Positions 51,022-58,934 are shown, counted from the first letter of the stretch. The stretch is DNA of 64,000 nucleotides from a virus (IMGVR_UViG_3300050132_000504:62001-126000), one strand, 5' to 3'. The notes: generated by a model from the letters alone, not told the origin. Numbers and translations are program-made.

Positions 51022-51642
51022 ATGCTTCGTCCAAACAAATACAAGAGTCCTGCCTACGTGCTGTGCAAGCACGTTTGGAACAGGAATCAGGAGGCCACAC
51101 CCGGACATGCGTGGCAACGCCTAAACCATTCCATGCACTCGGCAGTCGTGCTTGCGATCACCAGCGGCATGAGATTTATGAAGTGCGACTTCAAGAAACT
51201 CATGGACGACTTTCGGGGCGGTTATTGGTTTGGCTGTGAGCACGAGCGGTTTTACAGCGCCGCGGTGGACGTTCGCAACATCTCCGCCTGCCAGGCATAC
51301 GAAGAATGGGCCGGTCGGAAGCCCTTCATCCTCGAGGGTGAGCGTATGTTTGTCGGCCGCCAGTTCATCTGGGATGGACATCGAGTGACCTGCACCAGTA
51401 TCACGCCAGACCACTTCATCGCCGTAGAACCGCGGGGAGCAACAGAGGATCATGTGTGGGTCGATAAGATGGAACGATTCACTCGATATGACCGCACACC
51501 GAAACGGCGATTCAAGATCACCCGTCCGATGGTGAAGGCTCTCAAACGCACCTTGAAGGCCGTAAAGTGCTCTCGAAAGCAGATTGAAGGCGATGGTCCA
51601 TTTTGCTACGGGACGCTACGGGAACCGTTTGGTAGATTTTGA
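51022..51642 (+). CDS. Basic hypothetical protein
   Basis: 206 residues, basic, with many Arg/Lys toward the C-terminus (MVKALKRTLKAVKCSRKQ). The middle (FGCEHERFYSAAVDVRNIS, WDGHRVTCTSITPDHFI) looks folded. No family recognised. A DNA- or RNA-binding function is plausible. Confidence 0.55.
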   Translation: MLRPNKYKSPAYVLCKHVWNRNQEATPGHAWQRLNHSMHSAVVLAITSGMRFMKCDFKKLMDDFRGGYWFGCEHERFYSAAVDVRNISACQAYEEWAGRKPFILEGERMFVGRQFIWDGHRVTCTSITPDHFIAVEPRGATEDHVWVDKMERFTRYDRTPKRRFKITRPMVKALKRTLKAVKCSRKQIEGDGPFCYGTLREPFGRF

Positions 51643-51761
51643 GGTGAATTTGCGGCAGCCCGCATCTGCTGCGGAGCGAGGTGTCCACCTTAGAGCAGTA
51701 TTCAAAGAATAGTTGCCGCTGAGAAATGCGGGGCGCGACCTTCAGGCAAGCTCTGGGAGGT

Positions 51762-52640
51762 TTAGCGAGAGAACAGACGATCCCAAAATCTTCTTGCGCC
51801 GGTCTTGGGAGTGTCTTCGCCCGTTTTGGTAGGCCCGGTCTTCCTGGACGCAGGTTCAGGGTCGTCAGCATACCTCTTCGCATTGAACTTCAGCGGTACA
51901 TGTTTCCACAAGCCCACAGGATCGGGCTGTTCCGGCCACCTGGATCCCTCAAGAGCGGCCTGAGGATTGATGAGACACAGTCGCCGCGCCGTCTCCTCGC
52001 CTGCTCGCTGAGCCACATACTCAAAGCCCTTTTTCAGATGCGGGGGCCTCCACGCAGGGTGGTGTGCGTCGGTGGCAATAAAATGGATCCAGTTACGCTC
52101 CAGCAGTTCATTTGAAAAGGCTTCCGCCATCTTGCCGAATCGCCCATATAAGGAGCTGGAGGTTACCTGAATCAAACACCCCTGACGCATGAAATCGGCA
52201 AGCAACTCAGGCTGGCGATGCAATGCCAGGTACCGCTCCGGATGGGTGATGATCAGGGTATAGCCTGCCAACTGCAACCTGAACATGGCGTCGGTTAATT
52301 GGGGAGGAATTGCCACGTTGGGAAACTCGATCAGCAAGTACCCTTTACCGTTGATCGAGTAGCGCAAAGGGTTAGCCACCGCTTCGAAAATGTTCTCCGC
52401 GGTCAGGTGAAAGTCGCACCCCAAACTCAATCCGACACTGTCCTTCAGCAACTCGCGCAACTCGGCCAAGCGCTCTTCGATGACCTGAGCCTGGTAAGGA
52501 TACCTGTCACTTGCGTGAGGGGTGCAAACGATGTGTGTCACGCCTTCGTCAGCGGCCTCACGTGCCATGGCTAGAGATGTTTCAAGGTCCGGCGACCCGT
52601 CGTCCACCCCGTAGATCAGGTGCTCATGAATGTCAATCAT
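51762..52640 (-). CDS. CpsB/YwqE-type PHP tyrosine phosphatase
   Basis: 292 residues on the minus strand, alone against the plus-strand arm. [13 protein letters not shown] (H5, H7), CTPHAS, a central GCDFHL, ITHPERY and IATDAHHP are the PHP metal-site motifs of CpsB/YwqE phosphotyrosine phosphatases. The C-terminal 60 residues are Pro/Lys/Thr-rich. Hosts use such enzymes to control capsule export, so a phage copy could reshape the cell surface. A cargo gene picked up from a bacterium is likely. Confidence 0.82.
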   Translation of the reverse strand: MIDIHEHLIYGVDDGSPDLETSLAMAREAADEGVTHIVCTPHASDRYPYQAQVIEERLAELRELLKDSVGLSLGCDFHLTAENIFEAVANPLRYSINGKGYLLIEFPNVAIPPQLTDAMFRLQLAGYTLIITHPERYLALHRQPELLADFMRQGCLIQVTSSSLYGRFGKMAEAFSNELLERNWIHFIATDAHHPAWRPPHLKKGFEYVAQRAGEETARRLCLINPQAALEGSRWPEQPDPVGLWKHVPLKFNAKRYADDPEPASRKTGPTKTGEDTPKTGARRFWDRLFSR

Positions 52641-52893
52641 CGCGTTTCGCTTTCCAGTTCCTGCCACAAGAGCTTGAATGAGCTGCGAGAGTCTCAATCA
52701 TCGAGGCAAAGAGATTCCAACCATGCATACGATCCTAGCAGCACGTGATGCAATGGGACAGGTTTAGCATGGTTTCGAACCTAAGGGGATGGCGGTCTTC
52801 GATGTGGAGATGACCCAGCACTGCATCGCGTGCCACTTGAACAGGTAGCGGCCTGATGGCGTCAGTCACGTACTGATCCAACTGGAGAGAAAG

Positions 52894-53049
52894 ATGATTC
52901 AACCGATTGATTCAGCCGAGCACGCTCTGCATGAAGCAGATGCGCTGCCCAGCTTCTTTCATCCTGAGACACATCTGATCTTACGGGTGCTGATCTACTG
53001 CGCGTTCATGCTGGAGAAGATCTACGCCAAGGTGGAACCGCTGCGGTAG
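52894..53049 (+). CDS. Small hypothetical protein
   Basis: 51 residues from the ATG at 52894 behind GGAGAG. Helical, with a hydrophobic ILRVLIYCAFMLEKIYA segment. Preceded by 250 bases with nothing recognisable. Function unknown. Confidence 0.45.
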   Translation: MIQPIDSAEHALHEADALPSFFHPETHLILRVLIYCAFMLEKIYAKVEPLR

Positions 53050-53057
53050 CTTTGGTA
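53050..53057 (+). promoter_or_regulatory. CTTTGGTA motif
   Basis: Plus-strand CTTTGGTA directly after the stop of the gene at 52894 and 39 bases before the ATG at 53096. Same spacing class as other copies. Confidence 0.35.
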
Positions 53058-53095
53058 GCCGGCGAGACTCTGCTGTACTGAACACCGGAGAAATC

Positions 53096-53401
53096 ATGGG
53101 TAAACAAGTCGTATTCACAGACCTCGAATGGGAGTTCTTCCAGCAGCAGACCCATCAGGGTCTCCTCAATCTGGCCATGGACGCCTATGCCCCAGGATTG
53201 CCCACATCTGCGCTCCCTCCTTCGCGGGAGGAACTGGTGGAAGACAACCTGGCTGAAAACTGCTTGGCCCGGTTGGCAGCGGCAATCACAGTACCAGATC
53301 CAGGACCCCCGGTAGCATCTCCCGGCGCTCCGCAGGCAATGGGGCCTGAGGTGGTTGGCTATGTGGCGCCTCCGCCGGAGCCGCCTCCAACCTTTTACTA
53401 A
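53096..53401 (+). CDS. Hypothetical protein with Pro-rich tail
   Basis: 101 residues from the ATG at 53096. Helical first half (DLEWEFFQQQTHQGLLNLA), Pro/Glu/Ala-rich end. A small AGCGAT/ATCGCT hairpin follows the stop. Unknown function. Confidence 0.5.
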   Translation: MGKQVVFTDLEWEFFQQQTHQGLLNLAMDAYAPGLPTSALPPSREELVEDNLAENCLARLAAAITVPDPGPPVASPGAPQAMGPEVVGYVAPPPEPPPTFY

Positions 53402-53441
53402 GCGATTGAAATCGCTCAATTGGTTGGATTGGGAGAAGACG

Positions 53442-53654
53442 ATGGATTTCGACATTGAAGTTGCAGGTACTGGGTTTTACTCAATTCAAGGCCGAAGCGA
53501 AGAAGGGGCCGCCTGGGTTCGGAAGAATGTTCAAGATTCCGATCCTCAAGGTTTAGCCTATACCGACGATTCCCGACTCGCGTTGGAAATCGTGAAAGGC
53601 GTATCGAACGATGGCCTTTCTGTTTCGATCGACGGTCGCAAATACACGGAGTAA
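53442..53654 (+). CDS. Small hypothetical protein
   Basis: 70 residues from the ATG at 53442 behind GGGAG. Beta-alpha-beta look (FDIEVAGTGFYSIQGRSEE). No family recognised. Ends seven bases before the structured element. Confidence 0.5.
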   Translation: MDFDIEVAGTGFYSIQGRSEEGAAWVRKNVQDSDPQGLAYTDDSRLALEIVKGVSNDGLSVSIDGRKYTE

Positions 53655-53660
53655 TCGAGT

Positions 53661-53874
53661 TTGGGTGCGGATGGGTAGCGGGCGACGGGTTGATATTCCC
53701 GCCGGCGAAGTCAGGGCAGGAGCCGAAAGACGTTGACTGCAATGACTTCGTGGCTGACCAGTGCACGGGAAACCAAGAGTAGGCCAAACGCAAAGTAGAT
53801 TCAGTTCGAAACGCAAAGTAGCCCAGACGGAAGTACCTTCGACACACAGCGGACGAGGCTTTGGCTGCACCCAA
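53661..53874 (+). ncRNA. Structured RNA of unknown class (214 nt)
   Basis: No gene. The ends pair: TTGGGTGC (53661) with GCACCCAA (53867). Inside, CGAAGTCA (53706) pairs with TGACTTCG (53743), and CGGG/CCCG makes a further hairpin near 53685. AAACGCAAAGTAG is repeated near 53790 and 53811. Closed terminal pairing with internal helices resembles an RNA domain. It lies about 630 bases before the tmRNA. Confidence 0.45.
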
Positions 53875-53938
53875 TTAAGTGTTTTCACCTATTTTGCATT
53901 TTCCAAATTCATCGCATTCTCGGATCAAGGAGAAAAAC

Positions 53939-54511
53939 ATGATTTACGGTTGCAAATGGCCTAATGGCGACCTGTCGTTTGTGGTAGCGCCTGACAAAAT
54001 CACAGCAATCATAACTCTTGATGAAGAGGGTGGTGCGGGTGAAGAAGATCTATTTCAGATTCCAACCAATGTCGGTAACGGCATTGCAATCCATCTGAAA
54101 GCTGCTGATCCTTCAGTAACAGAAGGCGCGGCCTTCGTGTTGGAAGGCTTCAGCGAGGCACTGAGTGATATTCTCCGTGCTCAAGAGATTGTCACATACC
54201 GGGAGCCGGAGGAAAACGACATTCAATCGGAAGCTGTCTACCAACTTACCGTTCGTGACACCCTCGTTGACACCATCGCTGCAACCATTCTGTTCCGCGA
54301 TCCAGAAGAGCGACCCATCCTTGCATTCACCAAAGAAGCAACGGAGAAAGCTGAGGAAATATTCGCCCGGTACAAGGACGAATTTCACAGTTTCCATGTG
54401 GACTTTGTTGTTCCTTCAGAGGAAGCAGTTATTGCAGGTTCCTGGCCAGATGCCATCAAGCTGATCGAGGCCAAGGCGGAAGAACTGCTGACCTGCGATC
54501 TGGATGCGTAG
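53939..54511 (+). CDS. Hypothetical protein
   Basis: 190 residues from the ATG at 53939 behind AAGGAG. Acidic, alpha/beta (LSFVVAPDKITAIITLDEE, VRDTLVDTIAATILF). No domain recognised. Its stop codon lies inside the first helix of the tmRNA acceptor piece, so the two genes overlap by three bases. Confidence 0.55.
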   Translation: MIYGCKWPNGDLSFVVAPDKITAIITLDEEGGAGEEDLFQIPTNVGNGIAIHLKAADPSVTEGAAFVLEGFSEALSDILRAQEIVTYREPEENDIQSEAVYQLTVRDTLVDTIAATILFRDPEERPILAFTKEATEKAEEIFARYKDEFHSFHVDFVVPSEEAVIAGSWPDAIKLIEAKAEELLTCDLDA

Positions 54512-54960
54512 TTTCAAACAGATTGGGTACCGCATAGAGCTTCCCTGGCAACAGGGAGTGTAAAGCTTGTGAAACTACTGCAGTCGAAGACATTTTCGGA
54601 CCTCGGTTCAACTCCGAGCGGGTCCACCATAAGCCCCTGAGAGGGATCGTACAGCCGTTAATGTCGGCAGTCATCGGTCATCCGACCTCAGAGGCTTATG
54701 TTGGGCCCGTCACGGTTTCGACGGAAACAGTTGACGATGTGCAGACAAGCCGGATCGGTCGCCCACGTTACGGGAGGCCAGACGCATATATGCCAACACT
54801 GGGTATGTCGCCAGCATGACGTTTGAGGTCTTCGAACCGGCCACGGCCGCGGAGAACACCCTGGGCGTTCTTGCTGCTGTCTAGTCCGAAAGACTAGACG
54901 GGGCCAAGTCTGCTTGGCCTGGCAACAGAAGGGCGCCTTCGGGCGCCCAGCAGGCCGGAC
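54509..54960 (+). ncRNA. ssrA: Circularly permuted (two-piece) tmRNA
   Basis: The acceptor piece comes first: T-arm CTCGG-TTCAACT-CCGAG (54602-54618), then CGGGTCC and encoded ACCA (54626-54629). A 73-base insert (54630-54702) can fold back on itself (ATAAGCC/GGCTTAT). The coding piece then begins GGGCCCG (54703), pairing fully with CGGGTCC, followed by the tmRNA hallmark CACGGTTTCGACGG. Both pieces pair through UUGAC/GUCGA and UGCAG/CUGCA (P2). A tag frame ends at TAG 54882 (last residues VLAAV) inside the 8-bp hairpin GTCTAGTC/GACTAGAC. Two GC hairpins follow (54902-54948). tmRNA with SmpB rescues stalled ribosomes. The 5' and 3' ends and the tag start are estimates. Confidence 0.88.
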
Positions 54961-55010
54961 GCGAATTATACAGAAACATTATGTGTTCTATATCACAATC
55001 GATTCATAGA

Positions 55011-55025
55011 GGCTTTCCCCTATCC
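55011..55025 (+). promoter_or_regulatory. GGCTTTCC[CT]CTATCC motif, copy 1
   Basis: GGCTTTCCCCTATCC lies 50 bases before the response regulator start. A near-identical 15-mer at 55910 lies 47 bases before the next start. Common spacing suggests a promoter or regulator site. Confidence 0.45.
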
Positions 55026-55074
55026 TCAAAGTGGCCATCTTCCGGCCTGATATTAGCTGAGAGGAAAAAGGCCA

Positions 55075-55698
55075 ATGATTCGATGTGTAATGGCAGACGA
55101 CCATGTTCTGGTCCGTGAAATTCTGTGCAAGATCATGGAACAGACTTCCACGATCCGAATCATCGGGGATCATGGAGATGCGCGCGAAGCAGCAGAACAT
55201 GCTGTCGACCAGAAGGTCGATGTTCTCATCCTCGATGTGAATATCCCAGGCGCTGATCCATTTGAAGCGGCTCGATGGGCCAAGTCTTCTCACTTTCCGT
55301 TGAAAGTGATGTTCCTCACCGGATCGACTGAAGAAGAGCACATTCTCAATGCGATCGAAGCCGGCGCTTCCGCGTACATGACAAAGACGTGCGGTTTCGA
55401 TGAACTGCTACAAGCAATCACAAGGGTTCACCGCGGCGATTCCTATCTTCCCATCCTGCCCAAGTTCACGGGCCAAGGACACTCTGCCGGCTTCCATCGG
55501 CTGTCTCCTCGGCAGAATGAGGTTCTGAAGATGCTCGCCGAGGGAAACAGTGTCAAGGAAATCTCCATCCTCCTCGGTTTGAGTGCAAAGACCGTGGAGG
55601 TACACAAATCGACCATGATGGAGAAACTTGGGATCCACAATAAAGTTCAACTCGTCATGTACGCGGTACGCCACAAGCTGGTCGCCGTCAGTGTCTGA
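55075..55698 (+). CDS. NarL/FixJ-type response regulator
   Basis: 207 residues. Receiver domain with acidic pocket D8-D9, phospho-acceptor D54 (LILDVN), T82 and K104. The C-terminal LuxR-type HTH (about 142-205) reads LSPRQNEVLKMLAEGNSVKE and KTVEVHKSTMMEKLG. A cognate kinase is not present, so it probably plugs into host signalling. Such full-length regulators are unusual on phages and suggest host origin. Preceded by a GGCTTTCC motif. Confidence 0.9.
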   Translation: MIRCVMADDHVLVREILCKIMEQTSTIRIIGDHGDAREAAEHAVDQKVDVLILDVNIPGADPFEAARWAKSSHFPLKVMFLTGSTEEEHILNAIEAGASAYMTKTCGFDELLQAITRVHRGDSYLPILPKFTGQGHSAGFHRLSPRQNEVLKMLAEGNSVKEISILLGLSAKTVEVHKSTMMEKLGIHNKVQLVMYAVRHKLVAVSV

Positions 55699-55716
55699 CG
55701 AAAGCGCGAGGCAGCG

Positions 55717-55872
55717 ATGAAACTGAAGATTGAACAGCTCGACTCTTCTGTGAAGGGCCGGGTAATCAGGAAGACGTACAAGCGGCGCAATGCCAAGTTG
55801 AATCGACGCCTGGCAAAGGCCGATCCAGAGAATGCACCGACCAAGCCTCGATACCGAGGGTATGTGTCGTGA
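55717..55872 (+). CDS. Small basic protein
   Basis: 51 residues, very Lys/Arg-rich (GRVIRKTYKRRNAKLNRR). Follows the response regulator by 18 bases. Possibly a nucleic-acid-binding accessory. A strong hairpin follows its stop. Confidence 0.5.
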   Translation: MKLKIEQLDSSVKGRVIRKTYKRRNAKLNRRLAKADPENAPTKPRYRGYVS

Positions 55873-55877
55873 GCCAG

Positions 55878-55895
55878 GGGCGCCTTCGGGCGCCC
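55878..55895 (+). terminator. UUCG hairpin terminator
   Basis: GGGCGCCTTCGGGCGCCC forms a 7-bp stem with a stable UUCG loop, followed by TTCGTACGTTT. The identical 18-mer is part of the tmRNA region at 54931-54948. Confidence 0.65.
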
Positions 55896-55909
55896 TTCGT
55901 ACGTTTAGG

Positions 55910-55924
55910 GGCTTTCCTCTATCC
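55910..55924 (+). promoter_or_regulatory. GGCTTTCC[CT]CTATCC motif, copy 2
   Basis: GGCTTTCCTCTATCC differs from the 55011 copy at one base and lies 47 bases before the ATG at 55971, just after a terminator hairpin. A terminator followed by a promoter would be a typical unit boundary. Confidence 0.45.
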
Positions 55925-55970
55925 AATTCCAGCCAACAATTCCGTAGGATGCAGTTGTATCGGAGAAACG

Positions 55971-56585
55971 ATGAGACAGTTCAGCGAGGTCACCTTGAAG
56001 GTGACCGTTGAAAAGCCGTATGTGGGCGAAACCCGGCAGTTGCTGGTGCAAGCGGTCGATACGATCCACGAGAGCAACTACGTCTTCGAGCATCGGGTGA
56101 CGGACATAGATGTGCCGGCCCCGGCAAATGCGGACGAAGGGACTGAAGCTGAGGAGATCTCGGAAGAGCGGATCTATGTGATCGTTCCAGAAACCGTTCA
56201 GGTCACTCCGCCCGACAGTTCGCCGCGATCGATTTTCATGGGGCCCGGCCGGCTGATGGTGCAGTGCGCCCAAGTCGTATCGGCCATGCGCGGATGCGAG
56301 ATCATTAACAACGGCGATGAAGCCATTCTTGAGCCAATCACGACGATCGTGCTCAGCGTGCGAAACAGCCGGGAACTGAAGATGATTCGGGAAGCCCTCG
56401 TTCAGGATTCCTTGACGGGAACCGCCGGAATCGAAGGCAACTGCCGCTATCGCGTCCAGTCGTTCCAGGACAGCAATCCTCCGTTCTATGGAACGGAAGA
56501 GAGTGTCCTGACTGCCATTTGCACCACGCCTGTTTGCAAAGCCGATGTAGACGCCGTAATCGGCCACCTGGAGCTTTATGCCTGA
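55971..56585 (+). CDS. Hypothetical protein
   Basis: 204 residues from the ATG at 55971 behind GGAGAAA. Beta-rich N-terminus (FSEVTLKVTVEKPYVGE), central PDSSPRSIFMGPGRLMVQC, C-terminal TAICTTPVCKADVDAVIGH. No family recognised. First gene after the promoter-like motif. Confidence 0.55.
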   Translation: MRQFSEVTLKVTVEKPYVGETRQLLVQAVDTIHESNYVFEHRVTDIDVPAPANADEGTEAEEISEERIYVIVPETVQVTPPDSSPRSIFMGPGRLMVQCAQVVSAMRGCEIINNGDEAILEPITTIVLSVRNSRELKMIREALVQDSLTGTAGIEGNCRYRVQSFQDSNPPFYGTEESVLTAICTTPVCKADVDAVIGHLELYA

Positions 56586-56657
56586 CAAAGAACTGTAGAT
56601 CCCTGTGCCAGCACTTCATCAAACGGAACAATCTAGCCCTCGGTAAAGGAGAGCCAT

Positions 56658-56816
56658 TTGAAGAAGCCAAAACTGCTGAAACCGGGCTGGCAATGCGGTA
56701 TGTGCAAGAAACGCAATCCTGCCCGTAATCGCGCGCGCTGCAATGCTTGCGGCGCCGTCAAGGGAATGGGAATATCTTACCGGGAAATCCCGGGCGAATT
56801 GGTGGATCAACCATGA
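56658..56816 (+). CDS. Small RanBP2-like zinc-ribbon protein
   Basis: 52 residues from a TTG at 56658 behind AAAGGAGAG. WQCGMCKKRNPARNRARCNAC matches the W-x-C-x2-C...N...C-x2-C layout of RanBP2-type zinc fingers, which often bind single-stranded RNA or ubiquitin. Its end overlaps the next ATG (ATGA). Confidence 0.5.
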   Translation: MKKPKLLKPGWQCGMCKKRNPARNRARCNACGAVKGMGISYREIPGELVDQP

Positions 56817-57022
56817 AACAGTTAGTGGTCAAAGTCGACATTGGGATTCTGGAAACCGGCATCAATCTAGGCGACGCTATCCAGGCCATTCAGACTTCTC
56901 TCGAACCGATCAAGGCCAAGGCCTTCGCAGACGATGCGATCTCGACGATGTCGGGCGAGATCATCGACGAAGTGAATGGCGGCGAGCTGATCGGATTCTG
57001 GGAGCTCGGAGACCGGAAGTAA
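56813..57022 (+). CDS. Small hypothetical protein
   Basis: 69 residues coupled to the zinc-finger gene by ATGA. Helical/acidic (LVVKVDIGILETGINLGDA). Unknown function. Confidence 0.5.
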   Translation: MKQLVVKVDIGILETGINLGDAIQAIQTSLEPIKAKAFADDAISTMSGEIIDEVNGGELIGFWELGDRK

Positions 57023-57172
57023 ATGGGCATCCTCGACGCAAAGACGAAAGCGGCAATCCGCCGCGGCGCATGGTACAAGACCGTCAACGATCCGATCCCA
57101 GAGCACCTGAAACCGCAGATGTATCCGGGGTCGGTCAGTCTCGAAATCACGAAAGCGAATCCCCTTGGATAG
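57023..57172 (+). CDS. Small hypothetical protein
   Basis: 49 residues immediately after the previous stop (TAAATG). Basic start, Pro-rich centre. Overlaps the next start by eight bases. Function unknown. Confidence 0.45.
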   Translation: MGILDAKTKAAIRRGAWYKTVNDPIPEHLKPQMYPGSVSLEITKANPLG

Positions 57173-57494
57173 CACAGATCGTTGCCAGTTGATTGCCGAC
57201 ATCGCAGAGTACCTGAGCTTCAGGATGAGTGAAGGTGTTGTGATTGGTTCCAACGCCTGGTTCGATCTGGCTTGGGTGATCTTCCCGGCCATCGCTCAAG
57301 ACAAGGTGTGCTACTTTCCATCGGTACGCATGAAGATTCTTGCCCTGCTGAAGAAGAACCCACCTCTATATGCCCGCTTGACTGAGTTCATTCAGATTAA
57401 CTCGGCGGCCTATCCCTTGCTCGAACGGAAGCGCGTGAACGGCGATCCCGACATGAGTAAGTACCTCGATAGCTTAGGCATTCCATCTGCATGA
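57165..57494 (+). CDS. Hypothetical protein
   Basis: 109 residues from a TTG at 57165 (TTGGATAGC), overlapping the previous gene. Hydrophobic, helical (FDLAWVIFPAIAQDKVCYF). No family recognised. Confidence 0.45.
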   Translation: MDSTDRCQLIADIAEYLSFRMSEGVVIGSNAWFDLAWVIFPAIAQDKVCYFPSVRMKILALLKKNPPLYARLTEFIQINSAAYPLLERKRVNGDPDMSKYLDSLGIPSA

Positions 57495-57517
57495 ATTCAA
57501 TCCTGTAAGGAGGCACC

Positions 57518-57898
57518 GTGCCCCAGTTTAAGCGCTCCGTTTGCGTTTTGATTCTGTGCCTGTTCTTGTTTGTTACGGCAACAGCAAGAGCAGTCACAAG
57601 AACCGTTAAGACCGTGGTTGGCATCGCCAGTTATTACGGGCACGTCCACCAGGGCCGGCGCATGGCCAATGGCCAGAGATTCGACGAGAGCAAGCTGACA
57701 GCGGCCAGCAGGACGCTGCAGCTGGGTACGCGTGTGAAAGTCACCTCGCTGCGAAACCAGAAGTCTGTCATCGTCACCATTACCGATCGAGGCCCCGCTG
57801 TAAAGACGAGAGTGATCGATCTGTCTACCGCAGCGGCGCGCGCCCTCGGAATGATTTCTAGTGGGGTGGACAAGGTCAGAGTAGAACCTCTGTATTAA
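57518..57898 (+). CDS. RlpA-like exported double-psi beta-barrel protein
   Basis: 126 residues with a GTG start behind AAGGAGG. Signal peptide (SVCVLILCLFLFVTATARA), then the RlpA barrel: GIASYYGHVHQGRRMANG, LGTRVKVTSLRN and VTITDRGPAV with the conserved Asp. RlpA proteins are septal glycan lytic transglycosylases or peptidoglycan binders. A lysis or envelope role in the periplasm is likely. Confidence 0.82.
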   Translation: MPQFKRSVCVLILCLFLFVTATARAVTRTVKTVVGIASYYGHVHQGRRMANGQRFDESKLTAASRTLQLGTRVKVTSLRNQKSVIVTITDRGPAVKTRVIDLSTAAARALGMISSGVDKVRVEPLY

Positions 57899-57943
57899 GG
57901 GATTCCCCTGATACCGCAGGCTACCAGGAAAGGAAACACTGAA

Positions 57944-58150
57944 ATGGATGTGACCGCACGAAAGCTCGCGGCTTATCCCAGGATTCTGGCTGTAGCCAAG
58001 CGTGCCGAATTTGGACTCGGCATCTACAGTTGCTGTCCAGAATGCAAGGGGTGTGAACACCACGACCCAACCTGCGAACGCGGTCAGTTGTTTGCCATGG
58101 CCGCGACGATTGAGAAAGACGAGAAGGAAGCATGCCCAAGTTCCGAGTGA
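57944..58150 (+). CDS. Small Cys-rich protein
   Basis: 68 residues. The middle carries CCPECKGCEHHDPTC, a compact metal-binding cluster. Overlaps the next gene by 19 bases. Unknown function. Confidence 0.5.
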   Translation: MDVTARKLAAYPRILAVAKRAEFGLGIYSCCPECKGCEHHDPTCERGQLFAMAATIEKDEKEACPSSE

Positions 58151-58314
58151 AAGTAACAACGGAAGCCCTGGTCACCACCAATATGGAGATCGAGGCGCTG
58201 ACCGAGAACGACGCCATCGAAGAAGCCGCAACGCAGGCACGGGAAAACGGCGGCGATCACATCTGGGCCTATGACGGCTTGATCGAAGACGCCCCGATCA
58301 CGGCAACGCTATGA
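58132..58314 (+). CDS. Small hypothetical protein
   Basis: 60 residues with beta-alpha-beta pattern (KFRVKVTTEALVTTNMEIE, ENDAIEEAATQARENGG). Unknown. Confidence 0.5.
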   Translation: MPKFRVKVTTEALVTTNMEIEALTENDAIEEAATQARENGGDHIWAYDGLIEDAPITATL

Positions 58315-58339
58315 CCAACAAAAGGTTTGAGAACTGACC

Positions 58340-58933
58340 GTGCCACGACTGACGATCGAACTTGTGCCCGCCTCCTGCTGGTTCTCGAATGTGAGATCCA
58401 GCGTTCCTCTTTCCGTGTGGGAAGTTCTGAAGAAGCAAACCTCGAAGCTGACCCGGCACCGCTGCGAGATCTGCGCGGGCCGTGGCCGCCGCTGGCCTGT
58501 TGAGTGCCATGAGGTCTGGCTGTACGACGACAGGACGCACACCCAGACTCTGGTGAGGCTGATAGCCCTGTGTCCCATGTGCCACAAAGTCAAGCACATC
58601 GGATTAGCCAGCGTGAATGGCGAGTTCGAAGAAGTCCGTGCCCACCTGATGAAGGTGAACCAGTGGCCACAACAATCGACTGCTGAGGCCTATATCGCCA
58701 GGGCATTCGAGATCTTTGAGGAACGCAGCCGGCACGAATGGACTCTGGACATCTCGTATCTGAAGCAGTTCGGGATCGATCCGGCAACAATGAAGCGGCC
58801 TCTCGCTGGCACCGTTCGGTTACTTCCTGTGATGTCACCGATCAGTGTCCTACCAAATAGTGATGTGCCCTTTGTTTCCGAAGCGGACTTCGATCCGTTC
58901 GACCACATCATCAACAACGAAAGGGTTGCATGA
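58340..58933 (+). CDS. HNH endonuclease-like protein
   Basis: 197 residues with a GTG start. CEICAG, then WPVECHEVWLYDD and LCPMCHKVKHIGLA give a HNH motif of the type found in phage and bacterial proteins. The C-terminal half is unrelated to the nuclease and may hold DNA. It may be a homing or restriction-like enzyme. Confidence 0.75.
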   Translation: MPRLTIELVPASCWFSNVRSSVPLSVWEVLKKQTSKLTRHRCEICAGRGRRWPVECHEVWLYDDRTHTQTLVRLIALCPMCHKVKHIGLASVNGEFEEVRAHLMKVNQWPQQSTAEAYIARAFEIFEERSRHEWTLDISYLKQFGIDPATMKRPLAGTVRLLPVMSPISVLPNSDVPFVSEADFDPFDHIINNERVA

Positions 58934-58934
58934 C

